A DNA stretch of 49,022 nucleotides. Source: Pelagibius sp. GTDB lineage: Bacteria; Pseudomonadota; Alphaproteobacteria; Kiloniellales; Kiloniellaceae. The first letter of the stretch is position 1, and every line of letters starts with the position of its first letter. Positions 35,543 through 43,513 of this stretch are shown here, piece after piece. A model generated the notes under the pieces. It ran no database searches. It saw nothing but the letters and a program-made list of their open reading frames with translations, and had not been told where the DNA came from. The stretch is from NCBI GenBank assembly GCA_028280305.1, contig JANQMC010000108.1, positions 1-49,022 of the forward strand, given 5' to 3'. The position numbers were made by a program, and so were the translations under genes.

Positions 35543-36451
35543 ATGAATGACCGGGAAACCGCGCTGCCGCAGAAAACGCGGGAACTTCACAACCATCATT
35601 TCGACTCGACGGTCTGGAACGATCTGACATTTCGCGACGACGACATCGTCATCGCAACCTACGCCAAGTCAGGGACCACCTGGCTGCAGCAGATCGTCGG
35701 GCAACTGATCTTCAACGGGCGCGGCGATGTTCCCATTGCGGAGATGTCGCCCTGGCTCGACCTCAGGGTACCGCCCAAGGAAGTGCAACTGGCTGCGGTC
35801 GAGCAGCAGACCCACCGGCGCTTCCTGAAAACCCACCTGCCGCTCGACGCCCTCGTCTTCTCGCCCAAGGCCAAGTACCTTTATATTGGCCGCGACGGGC
35901 GCGATGTGGTGTGGAGCCTCTACAATCACCATGCCCATGCCAACGAACTCTGGTACGGCGCGCTGAATGACACGCCTGGGCGGGTCGGCCCGCCGATCGA
36001 ACCGCCGCCGGACTCGGTCCAGCAGTACTTCCACGACTGGCTAGAGAAGGACGGCTTTCCCTTCTGGTCGTTTTGGGAAAATGTCCGGACCTGGTGGGCG
36101 ATCCGCGATCTGCCCAATGTGCTCTTCGTCCATTTCGCGGACCTGAAGACGGACATGCCCGGTGAAATCCGGCGCATCGCAGACTTTCTGAAGATCCCCA
36201 TCGACACGGCCCAGTGGGACGACATCCTGGAACACTGCAGCTTCGACTACATGAAGGCCCATGCCGAGGCCTGCGTGCCCATGGGCGGTGCGCTCTGGGA
36301 AGGTGGCGCCCAGACGTTTCTGCACAGCGGCGCCAACGGCCGCTGGCACGACGTGCTGAGCGCCGAAGAGTCCGCTGCCTATGAGCAGAAAGCCGTTGCT
36401 GAGCTTGGGACGGACTGTGCCGCCTGGCTGCAGGGCGGCCGGCAGTCCTGA
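35543..36451 (+). CDS. Sulfotransferase domain protein (PAPS-dependent)
   Basis: 302 aa, cytosolic-type fold. The PAPS 5'-phosphosulfate loop TYAKSGTTWLQQI lies at about 39-51, a lysine/histidine active site in FLKTHLPLDAL, and the 3'-phosphate motif YIGRDGRDVVWSLY near residue 115. It transfers sulfate to a hydroxyl group of an unknown acceptor. ATG at 35543 has GGGGAG eight bases upstream. Confidence 0.85.
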   Translation: MNDRETALPQKTRELHNHHFDSTVWNDLTFRDDDIVIATYAKSGTTWLQQIVGQLIFNGRGDVPIAEMSPWLDLRVPPKEVQLAAVEQQTHRRFLKTHLPLDALVFSPKAKYLYIGRDGRDVVWSLYNHHAHANELWYGALNDTPGRVGPPIEPPPDSVQQYFHDWLEKDGFPFWSFWENVRTWWAIRDLPNVLFVHFADLKTDMPGEIRRIADFLKIPIDTAQWDDILEHCSFDYMKAHAEACVPMGGALWEGGAQTFLHSGANGRWHDVLSAEESAAYEQKAVAELGTDCAAWLQGGRQS

Positions 36452-36511
36452 ACGCACCCCGATCAAAGGGATTTCAAAACCCTGGGCCATGCTCTAGGGT
36501 CTGCCCCCATC

Positions 36512-37996
36512 ATGACCGAATTGCACAGTATCCAGACTCCGGCGCCCGCTGCCCCGGAGAGCTTCACCGAACCCGAAGCCGCCTTCGCGCGGCTGTCGAT
36601 GCTCTATGACGAGGCCACCAGCTTCCTCTGCACCCAGTTCGAGGCACTGCTGGGCGGGGCCAAGCCGAGCAAGCGCCTGCGCGCCTTCTATCCCCAGGTG
36701 GCGATCACCACCTCCAGCTTCGCGCAGATCGATTCGCGCCTCTCTTACGGACACCTGCCCTCGCCCGGCCATTTCGCCGCGACCATTACCCGGCCCGATC
36801 TGTTCCGCGACTATCTCATCCAGCAGCTCGGCCTGCTGATGAAGAACCACGGTGTGCCGGTCACCATCGGGCCGTCCCATACGCCGATCCCGCTGCACTT
36901 CGCCTTTCCCGACGGGATGCATGTGGAGGGCGCGCTGGTCGACCGGCTGGGCTATCCGCTGCGCGACCTTTTCGACGTGCCCGACCTCTCGGTCACCGAC
37001 GATGCCATCGTCAACGGCACCTTCGAGCCGGCGCCGGGCAGCCCGATGCCGCTGGCGCCTTTTACCGCGCCGCGGGTCGATTACTCCCTGCACCGCCTGT
37101 CGCACTACACCGCGACGGCGGCGGAGCATTTCCAGAACTTCGTGATCTTCACCAACTATCAGTTCTACGTCGATGCCTTCTGCACCCTGGGGCGCGAAGC
37201 CATGGCCGAGAGCAAGGGCGACTATCAGGCCTTCGTCGAGCCCGGCAACGTCATCACCCGGCGCGGCCAGAAGGCGCCGGAGAGCGGCATACCGCTGGAA
37301 CGCCTGCCGCAGATGCCGGCCTATCACCTGAAGATCGACGACCACAGCGGCATCACCATGGTGAACATCGGCGTCGGCCCCTCCAACGCCAAGACCATCA
37401 CCGACCACGTGGCGGTGCTGCGGCCCCATGCCTGGCTGATGCTCGGCCACTGCGCCGGCCTCAGGAACACCCAGGCGCTGGGCGACTACGTGCTGGCCCA
37501 CGGCTATGTCCGCGAGGACCATGTGCTGGATGCCGACCTGCCGAGCTGGGTGCCGATCCCGCCGCTGGCCGAAGTCCAGGTCGCCCTGGAGGACGCGGTG
37601 GAGGAGATCACCGGCCTGGAAGGCTATGAACTGAAGTCGATCATGCGCACCGGGACGGTCGCCACCATCGACAACCGCAACTGGGAACTGCGCGACCACC
37701 GCGAGCCTGTGCAGCGTTTCTCCCAGTCCCGCGCCATCGCGCTGGACATGGAAAGCGCCACCATTGCCGCCAACGGCTTCCGCTTCCGCGTGCCCTACGG
37801 CACCCTGCTCTGCGTCTCCGACAAGCCGCTGCACGGCGAGCTGAAGCTGCCCGGCATGGCCACCGCCTTCTACAAGCGACAGGTCGACCAGCATCTGCAG
37901 ATCGGCCTCAGGGCCATGGAGAAACTGCGCGCCATGGCGCCGGAGCGCCTGCATTCGCGCAAACTGCGCTCCTTCACCGAGACTGCCTTTCAGTAA
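36512..37996 (+). CDS. amn: AMP nucleosidase
   Basis: 494 aa, the standard length. Splits AMP into adenine and ribose 5-phosphate and so adjusts the adenylate pool. The N-terminal AMP nucleosidase domain (about 20-185; SRLSYGHLPSPGHFAATITR) is followed by a nucleoside-phosphorylase fold with NIGVGPSNAKTITDHVAVLR, HCAGLRNTQALGDYVLA and LDMESATIAANGFRFRVPYG. It is transcribed on its own after the sulfotransferase. Confidence 0.94.
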   Translation: MTELHSIQTPAPAAPESFTEPEAAFARLSMLYDEATSFLCTQFEALLGGAKPSKRLRAFYPQVAITTSSFAQIDSRLSYGHLPSPGHFAATITRPDLFRDYLIQQLGLLMKNHGVPVTIGPSHTPIPLHFAFPDGMHVEGALVDRLGYPLRDLFDVPDLSVTDDAIVNGTFEPAPGSPMPLAPFTAPRVDYSLHRLSHYTATAAEHFQNFVIFTNYQFYVDAFCTLGREAMAESKGDYQAFVEPGNVITRRGQKAPESGIPLERLPQMPAYHLKIDDHSGITMVNIGVGPSNAKTITDHVAVLRPHAWLMLGHCAGLRNTQALGDYVLAHGYVREDHVLDADLPSWVPIPPLAEVQVALEDAVEEITGLEGYELKSIMRTGTVATIDNRNWELRDHREPVQRFSQSRAIALDMESATIAANGFRFRVPYGTLLCVSDKPLHGELKLPGMATAFYKRQVDQHLQIGLRAMEKLRAMAPERLHSRKLRSFTETAFQ

Positions 37997-38111
37997 CGGT
38001 TTGGCGCGGCACCAAATCCTGGCGCGCCGTACCCTTGGGGGTGATGAACCCGAAGGCGGCATTCTGCGACCCAGTGGGTAAGCGCTGCCGCAGCGACTGA
38101 TTGGAAAACCC

Positions 38112-38522
38112 GTGAAACTGCCCGCTTTGCCAATCCTCGGTCTTACCCTCTTCTGCCTTTTCGCAGGACCGCAGGTCGCCGCTGCTGGCGGATCGGAGCC
38201 GGAAGACGCCGCAGACGCCGTCATCGCGCAACTCTTTGAGGACTGCGAGGCCGGTAACATGCAGGCCTGCTTCCGCCTCGGCGCGCGCTACGACGAGGGC
38301 TACGGGGTCGACGAGGATCTCGTGCAGGCGGCTGCCTACTACCGCCGTGCCTGCGACGGCGGCTCGGCCGCGGGCTGCTACGGTCTCGCCAGCAAGCACC
38401 AGCTCGGCGAGGGCGTCGAGCGGGATCAGGCGCGCGCCGATCAGCTCCTCCGCCAGGCCTGCGAAGGCGGCCTCGCGCTGGCCTGCGACTCCGTTCCGCC
38501 GCCCCTGCAAGAGGGCGGCTGA
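38112..38522 (+). CDS. Secreted Sel1-like repeat protein
   Basis: 136 aa with a Sec signal peptide (MKLPALPILGLTLFCLFAGPQVAAA). Then come about two and a half Sel1-like repeats with cysteines at repeat ends (NMQACFRLGARYDEGYGVDE; SAAGCYGLASKHQLGEGVER; GLALACDS), as in cysteine-rich HcpA-type proteins where each repeat is disulfide-bridged. It is probably a periplasmic protein-binding factor. The start is GTG at 38112. Confidence 0.78.
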   Translation: MKLPALPILGLTLFCLFAGPQVAAAGGSEPEDAADAVIAQLFEDCEAGNMQACFRLGARYDEGYGVDEDLVQAAAYYRRACDGGSAAGCYGLASKHQLGEGVERDQARADQLLRQACEGGLALACDSVPPPLQEGG

Positions 38523-38710
38523 CGCAGACGGCTACTTGGGCCCACAGCCCCGCCGAAACCGATAAACGTCCAAAAGCGACAGCCTTCGGCGGGTTCAAGC
38601 CTTCCGTTTCGGTGAAAATTCGGGCTAAAATTTCAGCCAAGAACTAAAGGCAAGCCGTCGCCAGAACGGCAGCCGAGCAGAGGAAACCAACCCGGAAGGA
38701 ATCAACGGCC

Positions 38711-40291
38711 ATGAGCGGACCTGCCGCCGAGACTCCGAAAAGCCCGCGGCGCAACCGCCGCGCCGGTGGGCGCGAGGCCCGCAAGGCCCTGCGTGCCGCG
38801 CCCCTGGCCGACGACATCCAGCCGATCCGCGGCGGCATGGAAGGCGGGCGCTTCAAGCCGCTCGACGATGCCGCCATGCAGCGCATCCACAAGGCGGCGC
38901 TGCAGGTGCTGGCGGAAATCGGCCTGGCCGACGCCCCGCCCTCCGGCATCGAGGTGATGACCCTGGCCGGCGCCAGCCTGGGCGACGACGGGCGGCTGCG
39001 TTTTCCCGCCGCCCTGGTGGAGGACACCCTGGCCCAGGCCAACCGCAGCGTCACCCTCCATGCCCAGGACCCGAAGTACGACATCCAGCCCGGCGGACGG
39101 CGGGTCTATTACGGCACCGCCGGCGCCGCCGTGCATCTGGTCGATACCGAAAACCGGGTTTACCGCGAATCGACCCTGCAGGATGTTTATGATGCCGCGC
39201 GCATCGCCGGCACCCTGGACAACATCCATTTCTTCCAGCGGCCCATGGTCGCCCGCGACCTGCCCGACCCGACGGACCTGGACATCAACACCGTCTATGC
39301 CTGCGTGCAGGGCACGACCAAACACATCGGCACCTCCTTCACCTCGGTCGCAAGGGTGGAAAAGGCGCTGGAAATGCTGCACTTCTTTGCCGGCGGCGAA
39401 GAGGCCTGGCGCGAACGGCCCTTCGTCTCCAACTCCAACTGCTTCGTGGTGCCGCCGCTGAAGTTCGCCACCGAATCCTGCGAGATCATGGAAGCCTGCA
39501 TCCGCGGCGGCATGCCGGTGCTGCTGCTCTCCGCCGGGCAGGCTGGGGCGACCGCCCCCGCCGCCATCGCCGGGGCGGTGACCCAGGCGGTGGCCGAGTG
39601 CCTGGCGGGGCTGGTTTACGTGAACGCCCTGGCACCGGGGCATCCGGCGATCTTCGGTACCTGGCCCTTCGTTTCCGACCTGCGTACCGGGGCTATGTCC
39701 GGCGGCTCCGGCGAGCAGGGCCTGCTGACCGCGGCCTGTGCCCAGATGGCGCAGTTCTACGATCTGCCCGGCGGTTCCGCCGCCGGCATGGCCGACGCCA
39801 AGCTGCCCGACGCCCAATCCGGCTACGAGAAAGGGATCACCGATGTCATGGCGGGCCTCGCCGGGCTCAACATGGTCTATGAATCCGTCGGCATGCACGG
39901 CTCCCTGCTCGGGTTCTGCTTTGAAAGCCTGATCATCGACAACGACATGATCGGCCAGTGCCTGCGCTGCGTGCGGGGCATCGAGGTGACCGAGGATTCG
40001 GTCTCTATCGAGGCCATGCGCCAAGTCTGTCTTGAGGGACCGGGCCACTACCTCGGCCACAGCCAGACCCTGGGCCTGATGCAGAGCGAATACGTCTATC
40101 CCGCCCTCGGCGACCGCTCCTCCCCCAAGGAGTGGGACGAGAACGGCCGCCCCGACCTAGTCCTGCGGGCCATCGAAGAAAGGAAGCGCATCCTCGCCGA
40201 AGTCTTCCCGCGCCATGTGCCGGAAGACATCGACAAGGCCGTGCGCGACGCCTTCAACATCATGCTGCCGAAGGAACAGATGGGCGGCTAA
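38711..40291 (+). CDS. Trimethylamine methyltransferase (MttB) family protein, non-pyrrolysine type
   Basis: 526 aa. MttB-type TIM barrel that moves a methyl group from a quaternary or tertiary amine to a corrinoid protein: FFQRPMVARDLPDPTDLDIN, VYACVQGTTKHIGTSF, VSNSNCFVVPPLKFATESC. There is no in-frame amber codon, so the pyrrolysine of true MttB is absent; this group includes glycine betaine and proline betaine demethylases. No corrinoid protein or reductase is nearby. GGAAGGA lies about ten bases before the ATG. The stop TAA overlaps the first bases of the displaced FAH gene end. Confidence 0.88.
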   Translation: MSGPAAETPKSPRRNRRAGGREARKALRAAPLADDIQPIRGGMEGGRFKPLDDAAMQRIHKAALQVLAEIGLADAPPSGIEVMTLAGASLGDDGRLRFPAALVEDTLAQANRSVTLHAQDPKYDIQPGGRRVYYGTAGAAVHLVDTENRVYRESTLQDVYDAARIAGTLDNIHFFQRPMVARDLPDPTDLDINTVYACVQGTTKHIGTSFTSVARVEKALEMLHFFAGGEEAWRERPFVSNSNCFVVPPLKFATESCEIMEACIRGGMPVLLLSAGQAGATAPAAIAGAVTQAVAECLAGLVYVNALAPGHPAIFGTWPFVSDLRTGAMSGGSGEQGLLTAACAQMAQFYDLPGGSAAGMADAKLPDAQSGYEKGITDVMAGLAGLNMVYESVGMHGSLLGFCFESLIIDNDMIGQCLRCVRGIEVTEDSVSIEAMRQVCLEGPGHYLGHSQTLGLMQSEYVYPALGDRSSPKEWDENGRPDLVLRAIEERKRILAEVFPRHVPEDIDKAVRDAFNIMLPKEQMGG

Positions 40292-40529
40292 AGCGCCGTC
40301 ACTTCCGCCGAGCCGCTGCCCGTCATCATCAAGGGATTGCGCAGAGGGCGACCGAAAAGCGGGGCTTCGATTTCGAAGACATCGCCTTCCTGCGGCTTGA
40401 TGCCGTCGGGGAAGCTGAGCACAGCGGCGCCGAAGAAATGCACATGCACGTCGCCGGGTCGGCGGTGCTGGGCATACTTGAAGTGGTGGTGTTCCAAGTT
40501 CGCGATGCTATGGCTCATGTTAGCCTCAC
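40289..40529 (-). pseudogene. Detached 3' end of the FAH-family gene (left copy of a 241-bp direct repeat)
   Basis: On the minus strand this encodes ANMSHSIANLEHHHFKYAQH onward to VTAL and stop, nearly the same last 80 residues as the complete gene at 42504-43502. By eye 21 of about 240 bases differ (about 91 % identical), with few amino-acid changes (for example MTGSGSAE for MKGSGSAA). It has no 5' part. Its TAG stop overlaps the mttB-like stop, the arrangement expected of two convergent host genes, so this copy is probably the original end, cut off when the RT element entered. Confidence 0.85.
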
Positions 40530-42287
40530 TCAGCTCAACTTGCGAACTAGACTTCGCAAAAATCGAGCAACAGCAGCCCAACTGACGGAGTGTGTTTCTG
40601 ACATAGAGCTACCACTCGTGACTCCTCCAATGTCAACAAACTCACTCTCCCAGTTGGATAAAATCTTAGGTGAGTGTCTGCTCATTGCGCTTTCAAGAAC
40701 ATACTTGATCGGCACGACAAACTGGTCAGATGCATATGACCTTGCTATGCCTACTACACGCCCTCGGTCATTCACAACCGGCCCTCCACTTTCTCCTTCG
40801 TTAATCCCAATATCAACAGCGTAGAGCGTCATTCCAAATCGTTCTTTACACTGCGTTATCTTCCCGGATTTGCGTGAGAGTAGGTCGCCTTCAACGTAGT
40901 TCGGGTAACCAAGCATCGTTACACCTTCGCCTACTGCTGTTTCTCGAGCCGTTTCAGGCTTAAGAGTTCGATAGAGTCCCTCAAATACGGGACTACCATC
41001 CAGTATCGCGATGTCCCTCTTTGAATCGCAGAACAAAGCGTTTTGGATATCGAAATCCAAAACAGGGTTGGTTGCCAAGAAGACCTTGAAGTTATGAAAA
41101 AGCGTATGGAAGCTTGTAACCAATCCAACACCCTCAAGAAAGAAACACGATCCGGTCTTGTACAAGGTGGAGTTGTCATCACCTCCGCCTCGAGGGTCGC
41201 CATATGTCTTGTGGAATGCGCTGCAAACAAGGACATCTTTTTCGGTATATCCATCAGCCTTGCTTTCCAGCTTGTGCATGATTTCGATTGGCTTTTCACC
41301 AGCGAATACACCGTTGAAACTCTCAGCTAGCGACACGAAAACGCTATCAGAGCTACCTTTTAAAGTTCTGATGTATTCGATCTTACCTCGAATCACTTTG
41401 GAAATGCTTTTTGACCTCTTCCTTCCTGACCATTTTTGATGTGCTTCTAAAGCATCTTTAGTTGACTTTCTTGCGAGGTGAAGGAGCGTCCGGATCTGAC
41501 GCACATATTTCCGATCAACATTGACTTTCTTGTTAACAATCGCTCCAACAACAACTTGTTTTTGCTTGCGAAATGCTACCTTTGTTTTTGCATTGTTAAT
41601 ATGAAACCCGTTGCTCTCGACAATACTGCGGATGGGTTCTGCTGCCACGTATGAGTAGGTATCCTTATCTACCTCGACCAAAGCCGACAGGTTCCGCCTT
41701 GTCTTACCCGAAAACACAAGATCGTCACTATATCTGGAATACCGAAAACCATGTTCCTTTGCGAAGCGAATTAGCTCACCATCCATACGTCGCGCTATCA
41801 GGTTAGAGATTGCCGGAGATGTTGGTGCACCTTGTGGCAAAACTCCATCACATGTGCACAACTGAGCGATAATGGCTGCCCAGCTGTGGAAGATGTTTAG
41901 AGGAAAGGTTTTGAGAGCACCTAGTACGCGAGGGAAAGTTATACTGCCAAAGAAGTCTTCGAGGTCGATACGAACGATAAACTCGCGAGATACGTGGCGA
42001 GCTGCCATATCTTGTGCACTCCTATCGGAAGTATAGGAGAATACACAGCGCCTATTCCTCAGTTTCTCGGCGGTTAGAACTTTATCAAGAATAGCACGCT
42101 GAATAATATACAAGCCATCTTGAGGTGCAAAAATAGTTCTTGAACCGCCCCCGCGCTTTGCAAGTTGGAACTCTCGGTAGGCATTGCTCTGACCTTTTTT
42201 CGTATACGCGTAATAGGTTATCGCTTTCGGGTTTACTCCGAGGAAGCTGGCAAACTGCTTAAAGGTTAGAAATGGTCCACTTAGCAA
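40530..42287 (-). CDS. Retron-like reverse transcriptase fused to a trypsin-like serine protease
   Basis: 585 aa. RT domain (about 1-310): catalytic Asp108 in VRIDLEDFFGSI, template-grip block LPQGAPTSPAISNLI (150-164), polymerase box RYSDD (185-189), then GFHINNAKTKVAFRKQKQVV and VVGAIVNKKVNVDRKYV. These lie where retron RTs have NxxKT and VTG; here VTG reads VVG. Protease domain (about 355-560): His394 in TSFHTL, Asp425 in RDIAIL, Ser500 in GESGGPVV, a full triad in correct order. TTG at 42287 is chosen because GGAGG sits eight bases before it; GTG at 42305 is an alternative. Its base composition is clearly more AT-rich than its neighbours. The stop lies exactly at the edge of the left repeat. 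An antiphage role is inferred from the retron family, not shown. Confidence 0.87.
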   Translation of the reverse strand: MLSGPFLTFKQFASFLGVNPKAITYYAYTKKGQSNAYREFQLAKRGGGSRTIFAPQDGLYIIQRAILDKVLTAEKLRNRRCVFSYTSDRSAQDMAARHVSREFIVRIDLEDFFGSITFPRVLGALKTFPLNIFHSWAAIIAQLCTCDGVLPQGAPTSPAISNLIARRMDGELIRFAKEHGFRYSRYSDDLVFSGKTRRNLSALVEVDKDTYSYVAAEPIRSIVESNGFHINNAKTKVAFRKQKQVVVGAIVNKKVNVDRKYVRQIRTLLHLARKSTKDALEAHQKWSGRKRSKSISKVIRGKIEYIRTLKGSSDSVFVSLAESFNGVFAGEKPIEIMHKLESKADGYTEKDVLVCSAFHKTYGDPRGGGDDNSTLYKTGSCFFLEGVGLVTSFHTLFHNFKVFLATNPVLDFDIQNALFCDSKRDIAILDGSPVFEGLYRTLKPETARETAVGEGVTMLGYPNYVEGDLLSRKSGKITQCKERFGMTLYAVDIGINEGESGGPVVNDRGRVVGIARSYASDQFVVPIKYVLESAMSRHSPKILSNWESEFVDIGGVTSGSSMSETHSVSWAAVARFLRSLVRKLS

Positions 42288-42294
42288 ACAGGTA

Positions 42295-42422
42295 CCTCCG
42301 GGCACTTTAAGCTCTGCAACCTATGCTGAGCGCAAGGCTTCCCATGTACGGAAAGCCTTATGGCAGATCATTGTGAGAACATCGCAATTACCACGATGCG
42401 GGAAGCAAGTAGCCCGGAGGAA
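42295..42422 (-). ncRNA. Candidate msr-msd-like structured RNA upstream of the RT gene
   Basis: On the minus strand CCTCCGGGC (42412-42420) at the 5' end pairs with GCCCGGAGG (42295-42303) at the 3' end, as the a1/a2 stem of a retron RNA would. Between them are three hairpins: GCATCG...CGATGT, a ten-pair stem AAGGCTTTCC-GTACAT-GGGAAGCCTT, and GCTC-A-GCA-TAGGT-TGC-A-GAGC. The 3' arm contains the ribosome binding site GGAGG of the RT gene, so folding would hide it. The predicted transcription start is about two to three bases before the 5' arm. The branching guanosine cannot be assigned. Confidence 0.5.
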
Positions 42423-42428
42423 CGACTT

Positions 42429-42457
42429 AGAATAAACAGCCGTGGATTGAAACTCAA
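42429..42457 (-). promoter_or_regulatory. Promoter of the RT element
   Basis: TTGAGT (42452-42457) and TATTCT (42429-42434) on the minus strand are separated by exactly 17 bases, a good sigma-70-type promoter. Transcription would start near 42422, immediately ahead of the structured RNA. The element therefore has its own promoter although it lies downstream of the sugar-acid operon in the same direction. Confidence 0.6.
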
Positions 42458-42503
42458 CCTCTTGAATACGCCGTCAAATGGCTGACAAAGAGGGGCCGGA
42501 CAG

Positions 42504-43502
42504 TTAAAGCGCCGTCACCGCGGCGGAGCCGCTGCCCTTCATCATCAGGGGATTGCGCAGGGGGCGGCCGAAGAGTGGGGCCTCGATTTCGAAGACATCG
42601 CCTTCCTGCGGCTTGATGCCGTCGGAGAAGCTGAGGACCGCCGCGCCGAAGAAATGCACATGCACGTCGCCGGGCCGGCGGTGCTGGGCATACTTGAAGT
42701 GGTGGTGTTCCAGGTTGGCGATGGTATGGCTCATGTTGGCCTCGCCGGTGCCGAAGGGCTTCTCCCAAATCACCTCAGCGCCGCGCCGGATGCGGGCTTT
42801 GCCCTGGATGTCGTCCGGCGCTTCGCCCAGCAGCAGTTCCGGCCCGAAGGAACAGGGCCTGAGCTTTGAGTGGGCGAGATAGAGATAGTTCTGCTGTTCG
42901 ATCACATGGTCGGAGAATTCGTTGCCCAGTGCGAAACCGATGCGCCGCGGGCTGCCGTCCGGGGCGATGACATAGAGTCCGACCAGTTCGGCCTCGTCGC
43001 CGCCGTCCTCGGCGAAGTCGACCATGCCGAAGGCCTGTTCCGGCGGCGCGACGATGCCGCCGTCGCCCTTGAAGAACCATTCCGGCGGCACGCCGACAGC
43101 GCCCTCTGCGGGCTTGCCGCCGTCTATGCCCCATTTGAACATCTTCATGGAGTCGGAAAGCGCCGCCTCCCCCGCTTCCGCCACCTTCTTGTGCATGGAA
43201 TCGCGGGCATCGGCGCTGCCCAGGTGCGTCAGACCCGTACCGGTGATCAGGCAATGGGCATCGTCGGGATGATCCAGGGGCGCCAGGAGACGGCGTTCCG
43301 CCACCACGGCGTCATAGTCTTCCGTCTTATCACCGGCCAGTTCCTGGGCCAGCGCCGCCAGGCTCACGTCCTTTTCGATGGCCTGCTGCGCCAGATCGTA
43401 GACGCGCTCGACGCCGTCGAGCAGCCGCAGCGTCGCACCGTCTTCCCCGGCGACCGCCACCGCGCGCGCACCGTTCTGTGAAACAAACTGAACCAACCGC
43501 AT
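42504..43502 (-). CDS. AraD1/GguC-like fumarylacetoacetate-hydrolase-fold enzyme
   Basis: 332 aa. The FAH-type lyase/hydratase domain has HCLITGTGLTHLGSADARDS, a metal site around FALGNEFSDHV, and EHHHFKYAQHRRPGDVHVHF near the C-terminus. AraD1/GguC-type proteins occur with sugar-acid catabolic genes and act on 2-keto-3-deoxy acids, the products of the sugar-acid dehydratase encoded just upstream. The last 80 codons lie in the right copy of the 241-bp repeat, so the present C-terminus probably came with the RT element. It is the last gene of the TRAP operon. Confidence 0.82.
   Translation of the reverse strand: MRLVQFVSQNGARAVAVAGEDGATLRLLDGVERVYDLAQQAIEKDVSLAALAQELAGDKTEDYDAVVAERRLLAPLDHPDDAHCLITGTGLTHLGSADARDSMHKKVAEAGEAALSDSMKMFKWGIDGGKPAEGAVGVPPEWFFKGDGGIVAPPEQAFGMVDFAEDGGDEAELVGLYVIAPDGSPRRIGFALGNEFSDHVIEQQNYLYLAHSKLRPCSFGPELLLGEAPDDIQGKARIRRGAEVIWEKPFGTGEANMSHTIANLEHHHFKYAQHRRPGDVHVHFFGAAVLSFSDGIKPQEGDVFEIEAPLFGRPLRNPLMMKGSGSAAVTAL
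42505..42745. repeat. Right copy of the 241-bp direct repeat flanking the RT element
   Basis: Matches 40289-40529 in the same orientation at an offset of 2216 bases, with about 91 % identity counted by eye. Homology ends at the RT stop codon on the left and at the FAH stop codon on the right. This copy forms the working 3' end of the FAH gene. Confidence 0.88.
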
Positions 43503-43513
43503 AACTGCTCCCC

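Noticed and set aside
36494..38260. A 588-codon frame opposite the AMP nucleosidase gene, and a similar one at 38702-40060 opposite the mttB-like gene
   Set aside because: Both mirror strongly conserved genes and show antisense composition only.
40289..42745. Group II intron or transposon explanation for the RT insertion
   Set aside because: No maturase or endonuclease domain, no intron domain V-like end, no terminal inverted repeats and no short target-site duplication; the flanks are a long gene-end repeat instead.
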